A DNA stretch of 64,000 bases from contig NZ_AP012334.1 of assembly GCF_001042695.1 (NCBI RefSeq), forward strand, positions 1,550,001 through 1,614,000. The letters are read 5' to 3'. Below, one piece after another: positions 24,953 through 33,550 of the stretch. The notes beneath the pieces are model-generated. The model was not told where the DNA came from, did no database searches, and saw nothing but the letters and a program-made list of their open reading frames with translations. A program made the translations under genes and the position numbers. Every line of letters starts with the position of its first letter. The stretch's first letter is position 1. This DNA comes from Scardovia inopinata JCM 12537 (GTDB lineage Bacteria; Actinomycetota; Actinomycetes; Actinomycetales; Bifidobacteriaceae).

Positions 24953-25543
24953 ATGGCTATGTTACCGGCATTGTTTGATGATCCTCTCTTCGAGGATACC
25001 TTTGATGACTGGTTTGATGATCCTTTCTTTGCCCGTATGCGTAGGGCAGCTCTGGGCCTGAACCCTGGCGACAAAAATGCTGATGACAAGGATAACAACC
25101 GTCATCACGGCCACGGCTTTGGCCTGGTCCCGGCGAATTTCGCTTCGTCTAACCTGATGCGCACTGATGTCCGCGAGAACAAGGACAGTTATGATGTTAG
25201 CATTGATATGCCAGGCTTTAAGAAAGATGACATATCTATTGAATTGAATGACGGATATCTGACCGTATCGGCTCACAAAGACGAAACTCACCAGGAAGAA
25301 TCCAAGGATGGCAACAACGCTGACAGCACTGACAAAGACAGCAACGACAAGGCTCAGGATGGCAAATGGATCCGCCGCGAACGTTACGTTGGCACCTGCT
25401 CCCGCAGCTTTTATGTGGGAGATAAAGTCACAGATTCTGATATCCATGCCCAGTACACAGACGGTACGTTGAATCTGCAGATAGCCAAGGTTGAGCCCGA
25501 ACCACAGGTAGAGCAAAAGCATACTATTGCCATTGAAGGATGA
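24953..25543 (+). CDS. Hsp20-family small heat-shock protein
   Basis: A 196-residue alpha-crystallin-domain holdase that binds unfolding proteins under stress. The domain runs from RTDVRENKDSYDVSIDMPGFKKDDI (about 70-95) to GTLNLQIAKVEP (about 175). The usual short loop between beta-strands is replaced by a very acidic insert (residues about 118-140, KDGNNADSTDKDSNDKAQ). The N-terminal arm is rich in Asp and Phe and holds a His-rich patch. AGGAG lies seven bases before the ATG. TTGACT (24895-24900) may be the -35; no CIRCE or HAIR repeat was found by eye. Confidence 0.92.
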   Translation: MAMLPALFDDPLFEDTFDDWFDDPFFARMRRAALGLNPGDKNADDKDNNRHHGHGFGLVPANFASSNLMRTDVRENKDSYDVSIDMPGFKKDDISIELNDGYLTVSAHKDETHQEESKDGNNADSTDKDSNDKAQDGKWIRRERYVGTCSRSFYVGDKVTDSDIHAQYTDGTLNLQIAKVEPEPQVEQKHTIAIEG

Positions 25544-25633
25544 GGCTAAGAAGCTGACAAGGAAGGCCGCCATCAACAGACCAAAGGAAAAATATAGGGT
25601 CTGGAAAAGGTAAAATCTTAAAGACCATAAATA

Positions 25634-25702
25634 AATAAGGTCCCTGAATAGTCCAGCTCACGTTCTGCTGGAACCGTTCGGGGGCCTTATTTTATTTTAT
25701 TT
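25634..25702 (+). terminator. terminator after hsp20
   Basis: ATAAGG-TCCC pairs with GGGGGCCTTAT around an inner CCAGC/GCTGG hairpin, followed by TTTTATTTTATTTTT. The T-rich tail also lies upstream of the convergent membrane-protein gene's stop. Confidence 0.75.
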
Positions 25703-25723
25703 TTATTGCGCTGGTTTTGGCCG

Positions 25724-26518
25724 TTAAAGCAGACTTTGAGCAGCAGCGAGAAAGAGGGGAATAAGGCCGCAGATCATCACAGGAATCATTGCAAGGCCTA
25801 CCCAGGCATAAGGCTCAGCTCGGCGGGAAGTGCGAGCAGACGGTTGGGCCTGAGCAGGAGCAGACCGATCGGTAGAACGCTGAGTCCGGTCATGAAGCTG
25901 ATGATTTTCATCTTTCACCCAAAGGGCGCTGACTCCCATAACCGCAATAAGCAGCACCGCTGCCAGCAGGGTCGCGCAGAAAGAGAAAAGCGGATGTACA
26001 GACCAGAAGGATCCCAATCCTCTGGGCGAAGGAAAAACACCCCAGCCCGATGCAAGGAATCCCATGGCCCCACTCATCAACGTAGTCGACAGAGAAGCAA
26101 TTAAATGTCTGCGTTCCTTGCGCAGAAGCTCAACCAAAAAAGCCGCAATTACCATGATGGCAGCAGCAATTCCCATGATGCGCAGCCAAACCGGTGGAGT
26201 AAGCGCGACCATGGAAGAGACCAGGCCAGCCAAGACCATAAAGACAGCGGACAGGCGCGGAGGCAAAGCCGTTTGTGCAGTCCGTCCAAAAGGATAAAAA
26301 TATACAAAAACCAAGGTAACCATGCAGGCGGCAACAGCAGTAAAAATGCTGAAAGGCCCGCGGCCAACAGTCAGGTAGCGCAAAATCACCATGCAGATCA
26401 TGATGACAAAGGCCAAGCCATGAGTGGAGCCAACGCTCATATTTTTATGGTTGTTCTGGTCATTTCCGCGGCCTGATGGTAATGCTGATAATACCGCAGC
26501 ATCGTCTGTTGTCGTCAA
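25724..26518 (-). CDS. hypothetical multi-pass membrane protein
   Basis: About 264 residues if translation begins at the TTG at 26518, which has GGAGG four bases upstream; the open frame extends to a TTG at 26587, so the start is uncertain. Seven or so hydrophobic segments (GLAFVIMICMVILRYL, FSIFTAVAACMVTLVFVYF and others). A hydrophilic linker of about 35 residues (Ser/Ala/Gln/Arg rich) precedes the last segment. I do not recognise a functional family; proteins of this kind sit next to nth in relatives. Convergent with hsp20, divergent from nth. Confidence 0.6.
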   Translation of the reverse strand: MTTTDDAAVLSALPSGRGNDQNNHKNMSVGSTHGLAFVIMICMVILRYLTVGRGPFSIFTAVAACMVTLVFVYFYPFGRTAQTALPPRLSAVFMVLAGLVSSMVALTPPVWLRIMGIAAAIMVIAAFLVELLRKERRHLIASLSTTLMSGAMGFLASGWGVFPSPRGLGSFWSVHPLFSFCATLLAAVLLIAVMGVSALWVKDENHQLHDRTQRSTDRSAPAQAQPSARTSRRAEPYAWVGLAMIPVMICGLIPLFLAAAQSLL

Positions 26519-26640
26519 GAAACCTCCCGGAGGGTAGATAGTTACCAGTTTAATGCATTGTCTGGTCTCATGAACACCGTCGGCCAAGCCGAAGGACTCT
26601 TCCCTTATTTCTTCCTTATTTCCCGCGTATACTAAAAATT

Positions 26641-27417
26641 ATGATTAGGAAGTCGGCATCGAAACCAAAAAATGCGGAAAAAAATACAGGACAACAGCCA
26701 GGAAAGCAAGTAAAAAAATCCGTTCAAAAACGCGCAGAAAAATCAGAGCGCCGGCTAGAGAGCCGGAAAGCCTTGCGCCAGCGGATGCACAGGGAGTACG
26801 ACATCCTGCGCCAGGTTTATCCTCATCCCCAGTCTGCTCTTAACTTCCGCAATGCCTTTGAACTTCTTATTGCCACTATGATGAGTGCCCAAACCACCGA
26901 CGTTCAGGTCAACAAAGTTACTCCCGAGCTCTTTAACCGCTACCCCACTCCCCAGGCATTGGCTCAGGCTCATGTGCAGGATGTGGAACAAATTATCAGA
27001 ACTATTGGCTTTTTCCATACTAAAGCTCAGCGGGCAATCATGATTGCCCACGAACTGCTTACCCGCTTTGACGGCCAGGTTCCTGCCACCATGGAGGAAC
27101 TGACATCTCTGCCAGGAGTGGGAAGGAAGACTGCCAATGTAGTTTTGGGCAACGCCTTTGATCTGCCAGGATTCCCGGTTGATACCCATGTAATTCGGGT
27201 AACAGGCCGACTCCACTGGAGAAGTGATTGGAGGACAGCCAAGGGCGATCCGGAAAAAATCGAGACAGAAATCACAGCTGCTTTCCCTCCCTCAGAATGG
27301 AAAGACCTAAGCCACAGGCTCATCAACCTGGGCCGGGATACCTGCCATGCCCGCAAACCCGAATGCCTAGTCTGCCCTGTGCGGGAAAGCTGTCCCAGTT
27401 TTGGGCTCTTTATATGA
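26641..27417 (+). CDS. nth: endonuclease III
   Basis: A 258-residue bifunctional DNA glycosylase/AP lyase for oxidised pyrimidines. The helix-hairpin-helix LPGVGRKTANVVL contains the catalytic Lys, and FPVDTHVIRV the catalytic Asp. The [4Fe-4S] cluster ligands are C-x6-C-x2-C-x5-C in CHARKPECLVCPVRESC. A basic extension of about 45 residues precedes the domain, as is common in actinobacterial Nth. It is divergent from a membrane-protein gene, and the next gene follows after 109 bp. Confidence 0.94.
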   Translation: MIRKSASKPKNAEKNTGQQPGKQVKKSVQKRAEKSERRLESRKALRQRMHREYDILRQVYPHPQSALNFRNAFELLIATMMSAQTTDVQVNKVTPELFNRYPTPQALAQAHVQDVEQIIRTIGFFHTKAQRAIMIAHELLTRFDGQVPATMEELTSLPGVGRKTANVVLGNAFDLPGFPVDTHVIRVTGRLHWRSDWRTAKGDPEKIETEITAAFPPSEWKDLSHRLINLGRDTCHARKPECLVCPVRESCPSFGLFI

Positions 27418-27526
27418 GTCCTATCAGCACTATCAAAATACAATGCAAGGATACATGCAAGTCCATCCGCGGATTCTGCTGCCACTTTTCCTGCCATAGG
27501 GCAAAAGACAGGCTACACTGGGTATC

Positions 27527-29242
27527 ATGACATCTTCCTCACCGCGCAACCCGAACGAGTCTTCAAAGCAACCGATGGACTCCGAAACCAGGCAGGGCAC
27601 TGGTAATACCAGGTTTTCCCCGGGGAAAAAACATTACGGGCATAAAGAGTGGCATAAAGAGTATAGAGGGCATAATCCGCTGCTTGAAAAGAAAACAACC
27701 CCTGGTCAATGGGCACTATTCTTAGTTATTGTTCTGGTCACAAGCCTGGTCGCCTCTCTTGTCTATAGCTATACGGTCACGGGGAGCATCAGCCCATCAT
27801 CTACTTTTTCCGCTCTGCTGGGCAAAAATAGAAAAGCCGGGAATACTCCTGTCGCTGTCGGAGTCAGCTCTGTGCCTGAAAATCTCAATTTGGCCTCCAG
27901 CAGCGATGATGCTGTCAGCCAGGCTTTGCTGGGCAACGTCTATCAACCCTTGCTCCAGCGGAAAAAAACGACCAACTCAGTAGAAGCCTCTTCTGATCTG
28001 GTCAGCTCCTGGACTGTAGACAAAGCCGGTCTCATATATACTTTTGAGATCAAAAAAAGAGTCTACTTTTCTAACGGCCAGGAAATGACAGTCAATGACA
28101 TTATCCGCTGCCTGCAAACCGGAGTTAAGAATAATTATCCAGGTTACAGCAGCTTAAAAAATGCTCGTTCTGTTACTTCCTCTGCTGGTGCAGCCTCCAC
28201 TAAACTCATTATTACCCTTTCCAGCCCTCAGCCGGATTTACCTTGGCTCCTGGCAGGTCGGATGGGAATTGTTTACGGGCAGGAAACTTCCCAGGCATCA
28301 GGGACGGGGCCTTTTACCATTGGAAATTTCAAGAAAGGCTCCAGCCTGGACCTGGAAGCAAGAAGGGATCATCAGTACCAGAGATCGAACCTGAGCAAGG
28401 TAACTTTACGGGCTTACCCCTCTCAAGACAAAGGATTTCAGGCTGTTCATACAGGGGATATAGACGCCTATGTGCCTTCAGGCCCGGTCAGTATCGCCAC
28501 CATTGCAGAAGCTAAGAAAAATGGAACTGCTGTGGACATAGCCGACACCGGGACTCGGGTTGCCCTGGCCTTCAATGAATCAGCTGATTCTATCTTCTCC
28601 GAACAGCATGCCCGGGAGGCCTATCGGGATATCATCAATAGGAATGCCCTGATATCGGCTTTAGGCTACCAGGCTTCTGCTCTGGCTGGGCCTATCCCCT
28701 CAGTCGATCCAGGATACCAGGATTTGAATAAATTTTATCCACAAAATATACCCAGCGCAAAAAATAAACTCTGGTATTTTGGTTTCACGTCAAGCACCCT
28801 GGTTTATCCTCAAAGCATGGGCCCCCGCATTGGGGAAATCCTCAAAAAGCAATGTGCTCTGGCAGGACAATCAGTTACAGTTCTCATGCTCAACGACAAG
28901 GACTACCACCAAAGGGTAGAAAAAGACAAAAACTTTGATATGGCCCTGGTCAGATACACCGGTAGCCACGACCTGGGAACCCTGGTTGATCCTGACTATT
29001 TTATTTCATACACCGATTCAATCACCGATGAAAACTGGGCAGCCACCTCCAGCGCATCCTCAGACGCCGCCTATATCAAGGGTTTAACCAAGACTGCCGC
29101 CAGACTTGCTCAGAAGGCTGCCTTTGCCTGGCTGTATCAGGAAAAATCAGCTATCGCCCGCAAGCCTTCTTTAAGCGCAATTAGTACCACATCTCCCCAG
29201 TCCTATCTGCCCCTCTGGTCTGGTCTTCAGACGATAGATTAG
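27527..29242 (+). CDS. membrane-anchored family 5 solute-binding protein
   Basis: A 571-residue protein with a cytoplasmic N-terminus, one transmembrane segment (about 62-84, WALFLVIVLVTSLVASLVYSYTV) and an extracellular domain resembling oligopeptide/nickel-binding proteins: a DDAVSQALLGNVYQPLL opening, WTVDKAGLIYTFEIKKRVYFSNG, and a DPDYF late motif. It lacks a lipobox and no permease or ATPase genes are adjacent, so transport partners, if any, lie elsewhere. The gene sits between nth and valS. Confidence 0.78.
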   Translation: MTSSSPRNPNESSKQPMDSETRQGTGNTRFSPGKKHYGHKEWHKEYRGHNPLLEKKTTPGQWALFLVIVLVTSLVASLVYSYTVTGSISPSSTFSALLGKNRKAGNTPVAVGVSSVPENLNLASSSDDAVSQALLGNVYQPLLQRKKTTNSVEASSDLVSSWTVDKAGLIYTFEIKKRVYFSNGQEMTVNDIIRCLQTGVKNNYPGYSSLKNARSVTSSAGAASTKLIITLSSPQPDLPWLLAGRMGIVYGQETSQASGTGPFTIGNFKKGSSLDLEARRDHQYQRSNLSKVTLRAYPSQDKGFQAVHTGDIDAYVPSGPVSIATIAEAKKNGTAVDIADTGTRVALAFNESADSIFSEQHAREAYRDIINRNALISALGYQASALAGPIPSVDPGYQDLNKFYPQNIPSAKNKLWYFGFTSSTLVYPQSMGPRIGEILKKQCALAGQSVTVLMLNDKDYHQRVEKDKNFDMALVRYTGSHDLGTLVDPDYFISYTDSITDENWAATSSASSDAAYIKGLTKTAARLAQKAAFAWLYQEKSAIARKPSLSAISTTSPQSYLPLWSGLQTID

Positions 29243-29301
29243 AGGCTCTTCAGACGACCTAGTTTTAGGGCATGTCAGCACAAAAACGTAGAATTCACAT
29301 T

Positions 29302-32277
29302 ATGACTGACACGAGCAAAAGCATTGAAAATATTGATGAGACAACCCATGCGTCAAGCCCTGAAACCGAATCAGTGAAAGCCGACCTGGCTCCTCTGCCC
29401 GACAGGGCCGGAGTCGAGGGCCTAGAGGAAAAATGGACCCGTCGCTGGGAAGAAGAAGGAACCTACAAATTCCGCAATACCAGTGATCGCAAGGCTGTCT
29501 ATTCTATTGATACCCCTCCTCCTACCGTGTCTGGTTCTCTCCATGTCGGTCATGTTTTTTCATACACTCATACTGATATTATCGCCCGGTTTAAGCGAAT
29601 GCAGGGTTTTGATGTCTTCTATCCCATGGGGTGGGATGATAATGGGCTCCCTACTGAGAGACGGGTACAGAATTATTACGGAGTTCGGGTTGACACATCC
29701 CTCAAGTATGACCCTGATTTCAAGCCACCTTTCGAAGGGACAGAGGGGAAGAAGATCCAGGCGAAGGATCAGGTGCCCGTCTCCAGACAGAACTTCATTG
29801 AACTGTGTGAAAAGCTGACCGCCAAAGATGAAAAACTCTTCGAAGATCTATGGAGAACTTTGGGATTGTCAGTAGACTGGTCTCAGACCTATCACACCAT
29901 TGGCGACCATCCCAGACGGGTGGCCCAGAAGGCCTTTCTGCGTAATCTTGCCCGGGGAGAAGCCTATCAGCAGGATGCTCCCGGACTGTGGGACGTAACT
30001 TTTCAGACTGCTGTGGCTCAGGCTGAGCTGGAAAGCCGCGAGTACGACGGATTCTATCATAAAATCGCCTTCCATTGTGAAGACGGAACCCCCCTTTATA
30101 TTGAAACTACGCGACCCGAGCTCCTGCCTGCCTGCGTTGCACTGATCGCCCACCCCGATGATGCGCGATACCAGAAGTATTTTGGCCACCATGTTTATTC
30201 TCCCCTCTTTAAGGTAAAAGTCCCTGTAGTAGCACATCCTGCAGCTGAAATGGACAAGGGTGCCGGTATTGCCATGTGCTGTACTTTTGGTGACGTGACA
30301 GATGTTCAGTGGTGGCGCGATTTAAAGCTCCCCACCCGGTCAATTCTTCAGCGGAACGGCCGGCTGATTATGGAGACTCCTGACTGGATTGAGGATTCAG
30401 AAGGACGAAGCAATTTTGCTCATCTGGCTGGAAAGACCACTTTCTCTGCCCGTAAAGAAATCGTTGATCTTCTGCACGAATCTGGCGATATGGATGGAGA
30501 ACCCAGGCCAACCAAACGTATGACCAATTTTTACGAAAAAGGCGATAAACCCTTGGAAATCGTGACCTCCCGCCAGTGGTATCTGAAAAATGGAGGAACA
30601 GATGCAAAGATTCGGAAGGATTTAATTGACCTGGGCAGGCAACTCGATTTTCATCCGGATTTTATGCGGGTGCGTTATGAAAATTGGGTAAATGGGCTCA
30701 ACGGTGACTGGCTAGTCTCCCGGCAGCGATTCTTTGGAGTTCCCTTCCCTCTTTGGTATCCTATTTCGCAATCTGGAGCTGTGGATTACGCTCATCCCCT
30801 GACTCCGACTGAAGATCAACTCCCAATTGATCCCACGACCGACGTTCCTGAAGGATATAAGGAAGATCAGCGGGATCAGGCTGGTGGCTTTACTGCTGAA
30901 AAAGATATTATGGACACCTGGGCAACCAGCTCCCTTACCCCTCAGATTGTTACCCGCTGGGAAGAAGCGGGGCAAGAAAACCAGGCAATCTTTAACGCTA
31001 CCTTCCCTATGGATCTGAGGCCTCAGGGACAGGATATTATTCGTACCTGGCTCTTCAGCTCTATGGACCGGGCGTATTTGGAAAATCACCAATTGCCTTG
31101 GACTCACACTACTCTGTCTGGCTGGATTCTGGATCCTGACCACAAGAAAATGAGTAAATCCAAGGGAAATGTGGTCGTCCCCTCAGAACCGATTGAAAAA
31201 TTTGGAGCTGACGCAGTGCGCTACTGGGCCGCTTCTGCCCGACTGGGGACTGACGCTGCATACGAAATTAGCCAAATGAAAATTGGCCGCAGGCTGGCTA
31301 TTAAACTCCTGAACGCCACAAAATTCGCCCTGTCCATAGGCCGGGAAGACGCCAATCATCACGTCGGACAATCTGCCCGGACAACCTGGAAATTCTCTGA
31401 TGTAACTGTCGCCTTGGATCGGTCGGTAATGGCTGCCCTAGCTTCTGTCATCGATACAGCCACCGAAGCTCTGAATGCCTATGATCATGCCAAAGCCCTG
31501 GAAATCATTGAAACCTTTTTCTGGCAGTTCTGCGATGACTATATTGAACTTGCAAAGAACCGAGCTTACGGCACGGCCAAAGCCACAGGGAAAGTACCGA
31601 CGAAGGAAGAAGTTTTGTCCGCTCGCACCACTCTAGGTCTGGTTTTGGATGCATTTGCTCGCCTTCTGGCTCCCTACCTTCCTTATGCCAGTGAGGAAAC
31701 ATACAGTTGGATGCATGAAAACGGCGGTTCAGTTCACAGGGCTGCTTGGCCGGTTTCGACCCCCTACAGGATTGCAGCTGCGGGTGCCGATCCGGCTATG
31801 CTTCAGTGGTGTGGTGATGCTCTGGCTGCCCTGCGTAAAATTAAGTCCGAGAATAAGGTCTCCATGAAGACACCGATCCTCAGGGCAACTTTGTCGATAA
31901 ACGGTTCGGCTCAGAGCACATCAGCCCAGGGAACATCGACCCAAGGAGCATCAGCCCAGGGAACATCATCAGCCCAGAGCACAAATGAAGCGAATGAGGG
32001 CCAACAGGAGAACAGCAACCATTCAGTCCCTGCCTCTCCCGCCGATTTTGTTCGCTCTGCCCTGGTTGACATAGCCGAAGCAGGTCATGTCACCGGACCG
32101 ATTACTATCGTTTCTGCCCAGCCAGCGGCCGATGCTGTTCCTGAAGATGTCAATAGTGTTGCTAAGGCCGACACTGCTGGTGGCGCAAGCGGTTCTGAGT
32201 CTGAAAAGCAAAATCCTGTTCTCGTTATCAGCAGCGAATTAGGTGAAGCTCCCAAGAAAGAACCTCGAAAGAAGTAA
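29302..32277 (+). CDS. valS: valyl-tRNA synthetase
   Basis: A class I synthetase that charges tRNA-Val; about 991 residues from the ATG at 29302 (an alternative ATG at 29272 has no better ribosome binding site). The HIGH signature is SGSLHVGHVFSY, and the KMSKS loop KKMSKSKGN. The editing domain and DLRPQGQDIIRTWLF are as in actinobacterial enzymes. It is longer than the usual 870-910 residues because of a low-complexity Ala/Gln/Ser/Thr/Gly insert (about 876-905) with repeats of SAQGTS, and a further acidic tail. No T-box was found upstream. Confidence 0.95.
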   Translation: MTDTSKSIENIDETTHASSPETESVKADLAPLPDRAGVEGLEEKWTRRWEEEGTYKFRNTSDRKAVYSIDTPPPTVSGSLHVGHVFSYTHTDIIARFKRMQGFDVFYPMGWDDNGLPTERRVQNYYGVRVDTSLKYDPDFKPPFEGTEGKKIQAKDQVPVSRQNFIELCEKLTAKDEKLFEDLWRTLGLSVDWSQTYHTIGDHPRRVAQKAFLRNLARGEAYQQDAPGLWDVTFQTAVAQAELESREYDGFYHKIAFHCEDGTPLYIETTRPELLPACVALIAHPDDARYQKYFGHHVYSPLFKVKVPVVAHPAAEMDKGAGIAMCCTFGDVTDVQWWRDLKLPTRSILQRNGRLIMETPDWIEDSEGRSNFAHLAGKTTFSARKEIVDLLHESGDMDGEPRPTKRMTNFYEKGDKPLEIVTSRQWYLKNGGTDAKIRKDLIDLGRQLDFHPDFMRVRYENWVNGLNGDWLVSRQRFFGVPFPLWYPISQSGAVDYAHPLTPTEDQLPIDPTTDVPEGYKEDQRDQAGGFTAEKDIMDTWATSSLTPQIVTRWEEAGQENQAIFNATFPMDLRPQGQDIIRTWLFSSMDRAYLENHQLPWTHTTLSGWILDPDHKKMSKSKGNVVVPSEPIEKFGADAVRYWAASARLGTDAAYEISQMKIGRRLAIKLLNATKFALSIGREDANHHVGQSARTTWKFSDVTVALDRSVMAALASVIDTATEALNAYDHAKALEIIETFFWQFCDDYIELAKNRAYGTAKATGKVPTKEEVLSARTTLGLVLDAFARLLAPYLPYASEETYSWMHENGGSVHRAAWPVSTPYRIAAAGADPAMLQWCGDALAALRKIKSENKVSMKTPILRATLSINGSAQSTSAQGTSTQGASAQGTSSAQSTNEANEGQQENSNHSVPASPADFVRSALVDIAEAGHVTGPITIVSAQPAADAVPEDVNSVAKADTAGGASGSESEKQNPVLVISSELGEAPKKEPRKK

Positions 32278-32333
32278 ATCTTCCTTAATTCTCTTCATCT
32301 TCGGCTCTTCTGGTGCACTAAAATCTCATGTGC

Positions 32334-32391
32334 GGTATGTGTGGGGTTTCTGTGTGGGATCTCGTTCAATCCTCGAGACTCCACACATACC
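32334..32391. terminator. inverted repeat between convergent valS and aroQ-like genes
   Basis: Perfect 11-bp arms GGTATGTGTGG (32334-32344) and CCACACATACC (32381-32391) with a second inner pairing (TCTCG/CGAGA). It lies where two convergent genes end, so it probably serves both as terminator or 3' protection, although neither side has a strong T run. Confidence 0.5.
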
Positions 32392-32413
32392 AAAAAGTAC
32401 CATTTATCGTATC

Positions 32414-32728
32414 TTATCGTGCTCCCTCAGAACGCTCTTGTTCTTTTGCCTTTTCCCTGACCATCTTCACATAGGCAAGAGCAATCGAAGGATTCAACCC
32501 ATATTCTTCAGCTACATGTAGCATGTCTTCTTCCTGTGCTCTTTCACGATCAGGATCAAAAGCATCGAGATGATGTTCTGCTTTCAATTCGCCTACCAAC
32601 TTAGTCACGGCAAAACGCTGGGCTAGCAACGCTATGACCTGATGGTCAATATCGTCAATGCGGCAGCGACAAGTATTCAATTGGAAATTCACTTGGGAAG
32701 CATATGAATTTTCAGCTTTTTCCATCAT
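32414..32728 (-). CDS. chorismate mutase, AroQ type
   Basis: A 104-residue all-helical enzyme turning chorismate into prephenate for phenylalanine and tyrosine synthesis. Helix 1 contains CRCRIDDIDHQVIALLAQR (the Arg-x-x-Ile-Asp pattern), then the conserved Lys of VGELKAEH and the Arg-Glu of DPDRERAQEED; helix 3 is IALAYVKMVREKA. It is a free-standing domain, not fused to prephenate dehydratase or dehydrogenase. It is downstream of rho on the same strand but separated by 820 bp holding a hairpin element, so it is probably transcribed alone. Confidence 0.85.
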   Translation of the reverse strand: MMEKAENSYASQVNFQLNTCRCRIDDIDHQVIALLAQRFAVTKLVGELKAEHHLDAFDPDRERAQEEDMLHVAEEYGLNPSIALAYVKMVREKAKEQERSEGAR

Positions 32729-32816
32729 ATTTACGAATGTACACCGTAGTCAGAATGGATTTTATCCATACCCTCTTCCTGCACGACCAGACCGATACGA
32801 GTTATAGCGAACCACC

Positions 32817-32896
32817 CCTCACCCAACTGCACTATACGAAAAATAAAATGGCAAAAAATAGCCAAAATAAAATTCTACCGATACAGTTGGGTGAGG
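32817..32896. repeat. 80-bp hairpin element, copy 1
   Basis: Begins CCTCACCCAACTGCAC and ends CAGTTGGGTGAGG. Together with six flanking bases on each side (ACCACC / GGTGGT) the arms make a 19-bp perfect stem (32811-32829 with 32884-32902). The interior is AT-rich. The same ends, at the same 80-bp spacing, occur at 39848-39927. It is not coding. A miniature transposable element or a structured RNA is possible. Confidence 0.7.
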
Positions 32897-33109
32897 GGTG
32901 GTGGGGAAATAACCATGATTTTATCAATCAAAGTCCCGCACTCCAAAATTATAAAATTTTACGTAGTGCATTTTTATAATTTTAATACCTTATTTGACAA
33001 CAAAACTCGCTGGAACAGCATTACTCATAAAATTAAAATTATTGCGAAAGGGGACATTCACATGAAAAAGTATATTGAGACCATAAAAATCATTTGATAA
33101 ATTTTGTAA

Positions 33110-33193
33110 GAAAGCAAAACACGCAAGCAAGCACTTCCACTCATTGACGAGTGGCTGAAAACAGTGTCTAAACAGTATCTAAATACGCCCTAA
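33110..33193 (+). pseudogene. possible transposase remnant (IS66-like)
   Basis: An open stretch ending in TAA encodes ESKTRKQALPLIDEWLKTVS and a few more residues. The pattern R-x-x-x-x-x-P-x-(I/L)-D-x-W-L resembles the C-terminal region of IS66-type transposases. No start codon, ends or inverted repeats remain. Confidence 0.3.
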
Positions 33194-33479
33194 ATGTCAT
33201 CAAGGCAGCCTAAGACGCAACGACGAGATCCAAGTGGAAGGACACAAAAGGGAAAGATTTGGAAAAAGGAAATAAGGGGGAATAATAAGAAGGCGATAAT
33301 ACGGCGACAATAAGGTAATAATAGGGGGAAAGCCGATCCCCACGAAACACGGGGCCCCGGCTCACCGGCTCTTACTTTTCACACTCACCAGACTCGTCAA
33401 ACTCGTAAGACGGAATCGCCATCAGAATAGGCCTCATAGCAGAACATGGTGCGCCATTCTTCCTAAGAAATTCTTCCTA

Positions 33480-33532
33480 AGGAGTTACCTCTGAGAGATT
33501 CCTGGAAGAGGACTCTCTCAGAGGTAACTCCT
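33480..33532 (-). terminator. perfect 19-bp palindrome downstream of rho
   Basis: Arms AGGAGTTACCTCTGAGAGA (33480-33498) and their exact complement (33514-33532) flank a 15-base loop, 19 bp after the rho stop. No T run follows on the minus strand; a tandem repeat of ATTCTTCCTAAG-like sequence does. Confidence 0.6.
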
Positions 33533-33550
33533 ATCTTGTCTCGGCTTAAT

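Larger units (their letters stand above)
32729..33479. other. long intergenic region with hairpin element and transposase scrap
   Basis: No intact gene. It holds the 80-bp hairpin element at 32817-32896, an AT-rich stretch (32920-33100), a possible transposase scrap (33110-33193), a purine-rich run (33230-33340) and GC-rich direct and inverted short repeats (33340-33380). Accumulation of remnants suggests a former insertion site. Confidence 0.5.

Noticed and set aside
29100-29302. T-box riboswitch ahead of valS
   Set aside because: No T-box sequence or specifier hairpin is seen; the gap between the solute-binding protein gene and valS is under 60 bp.
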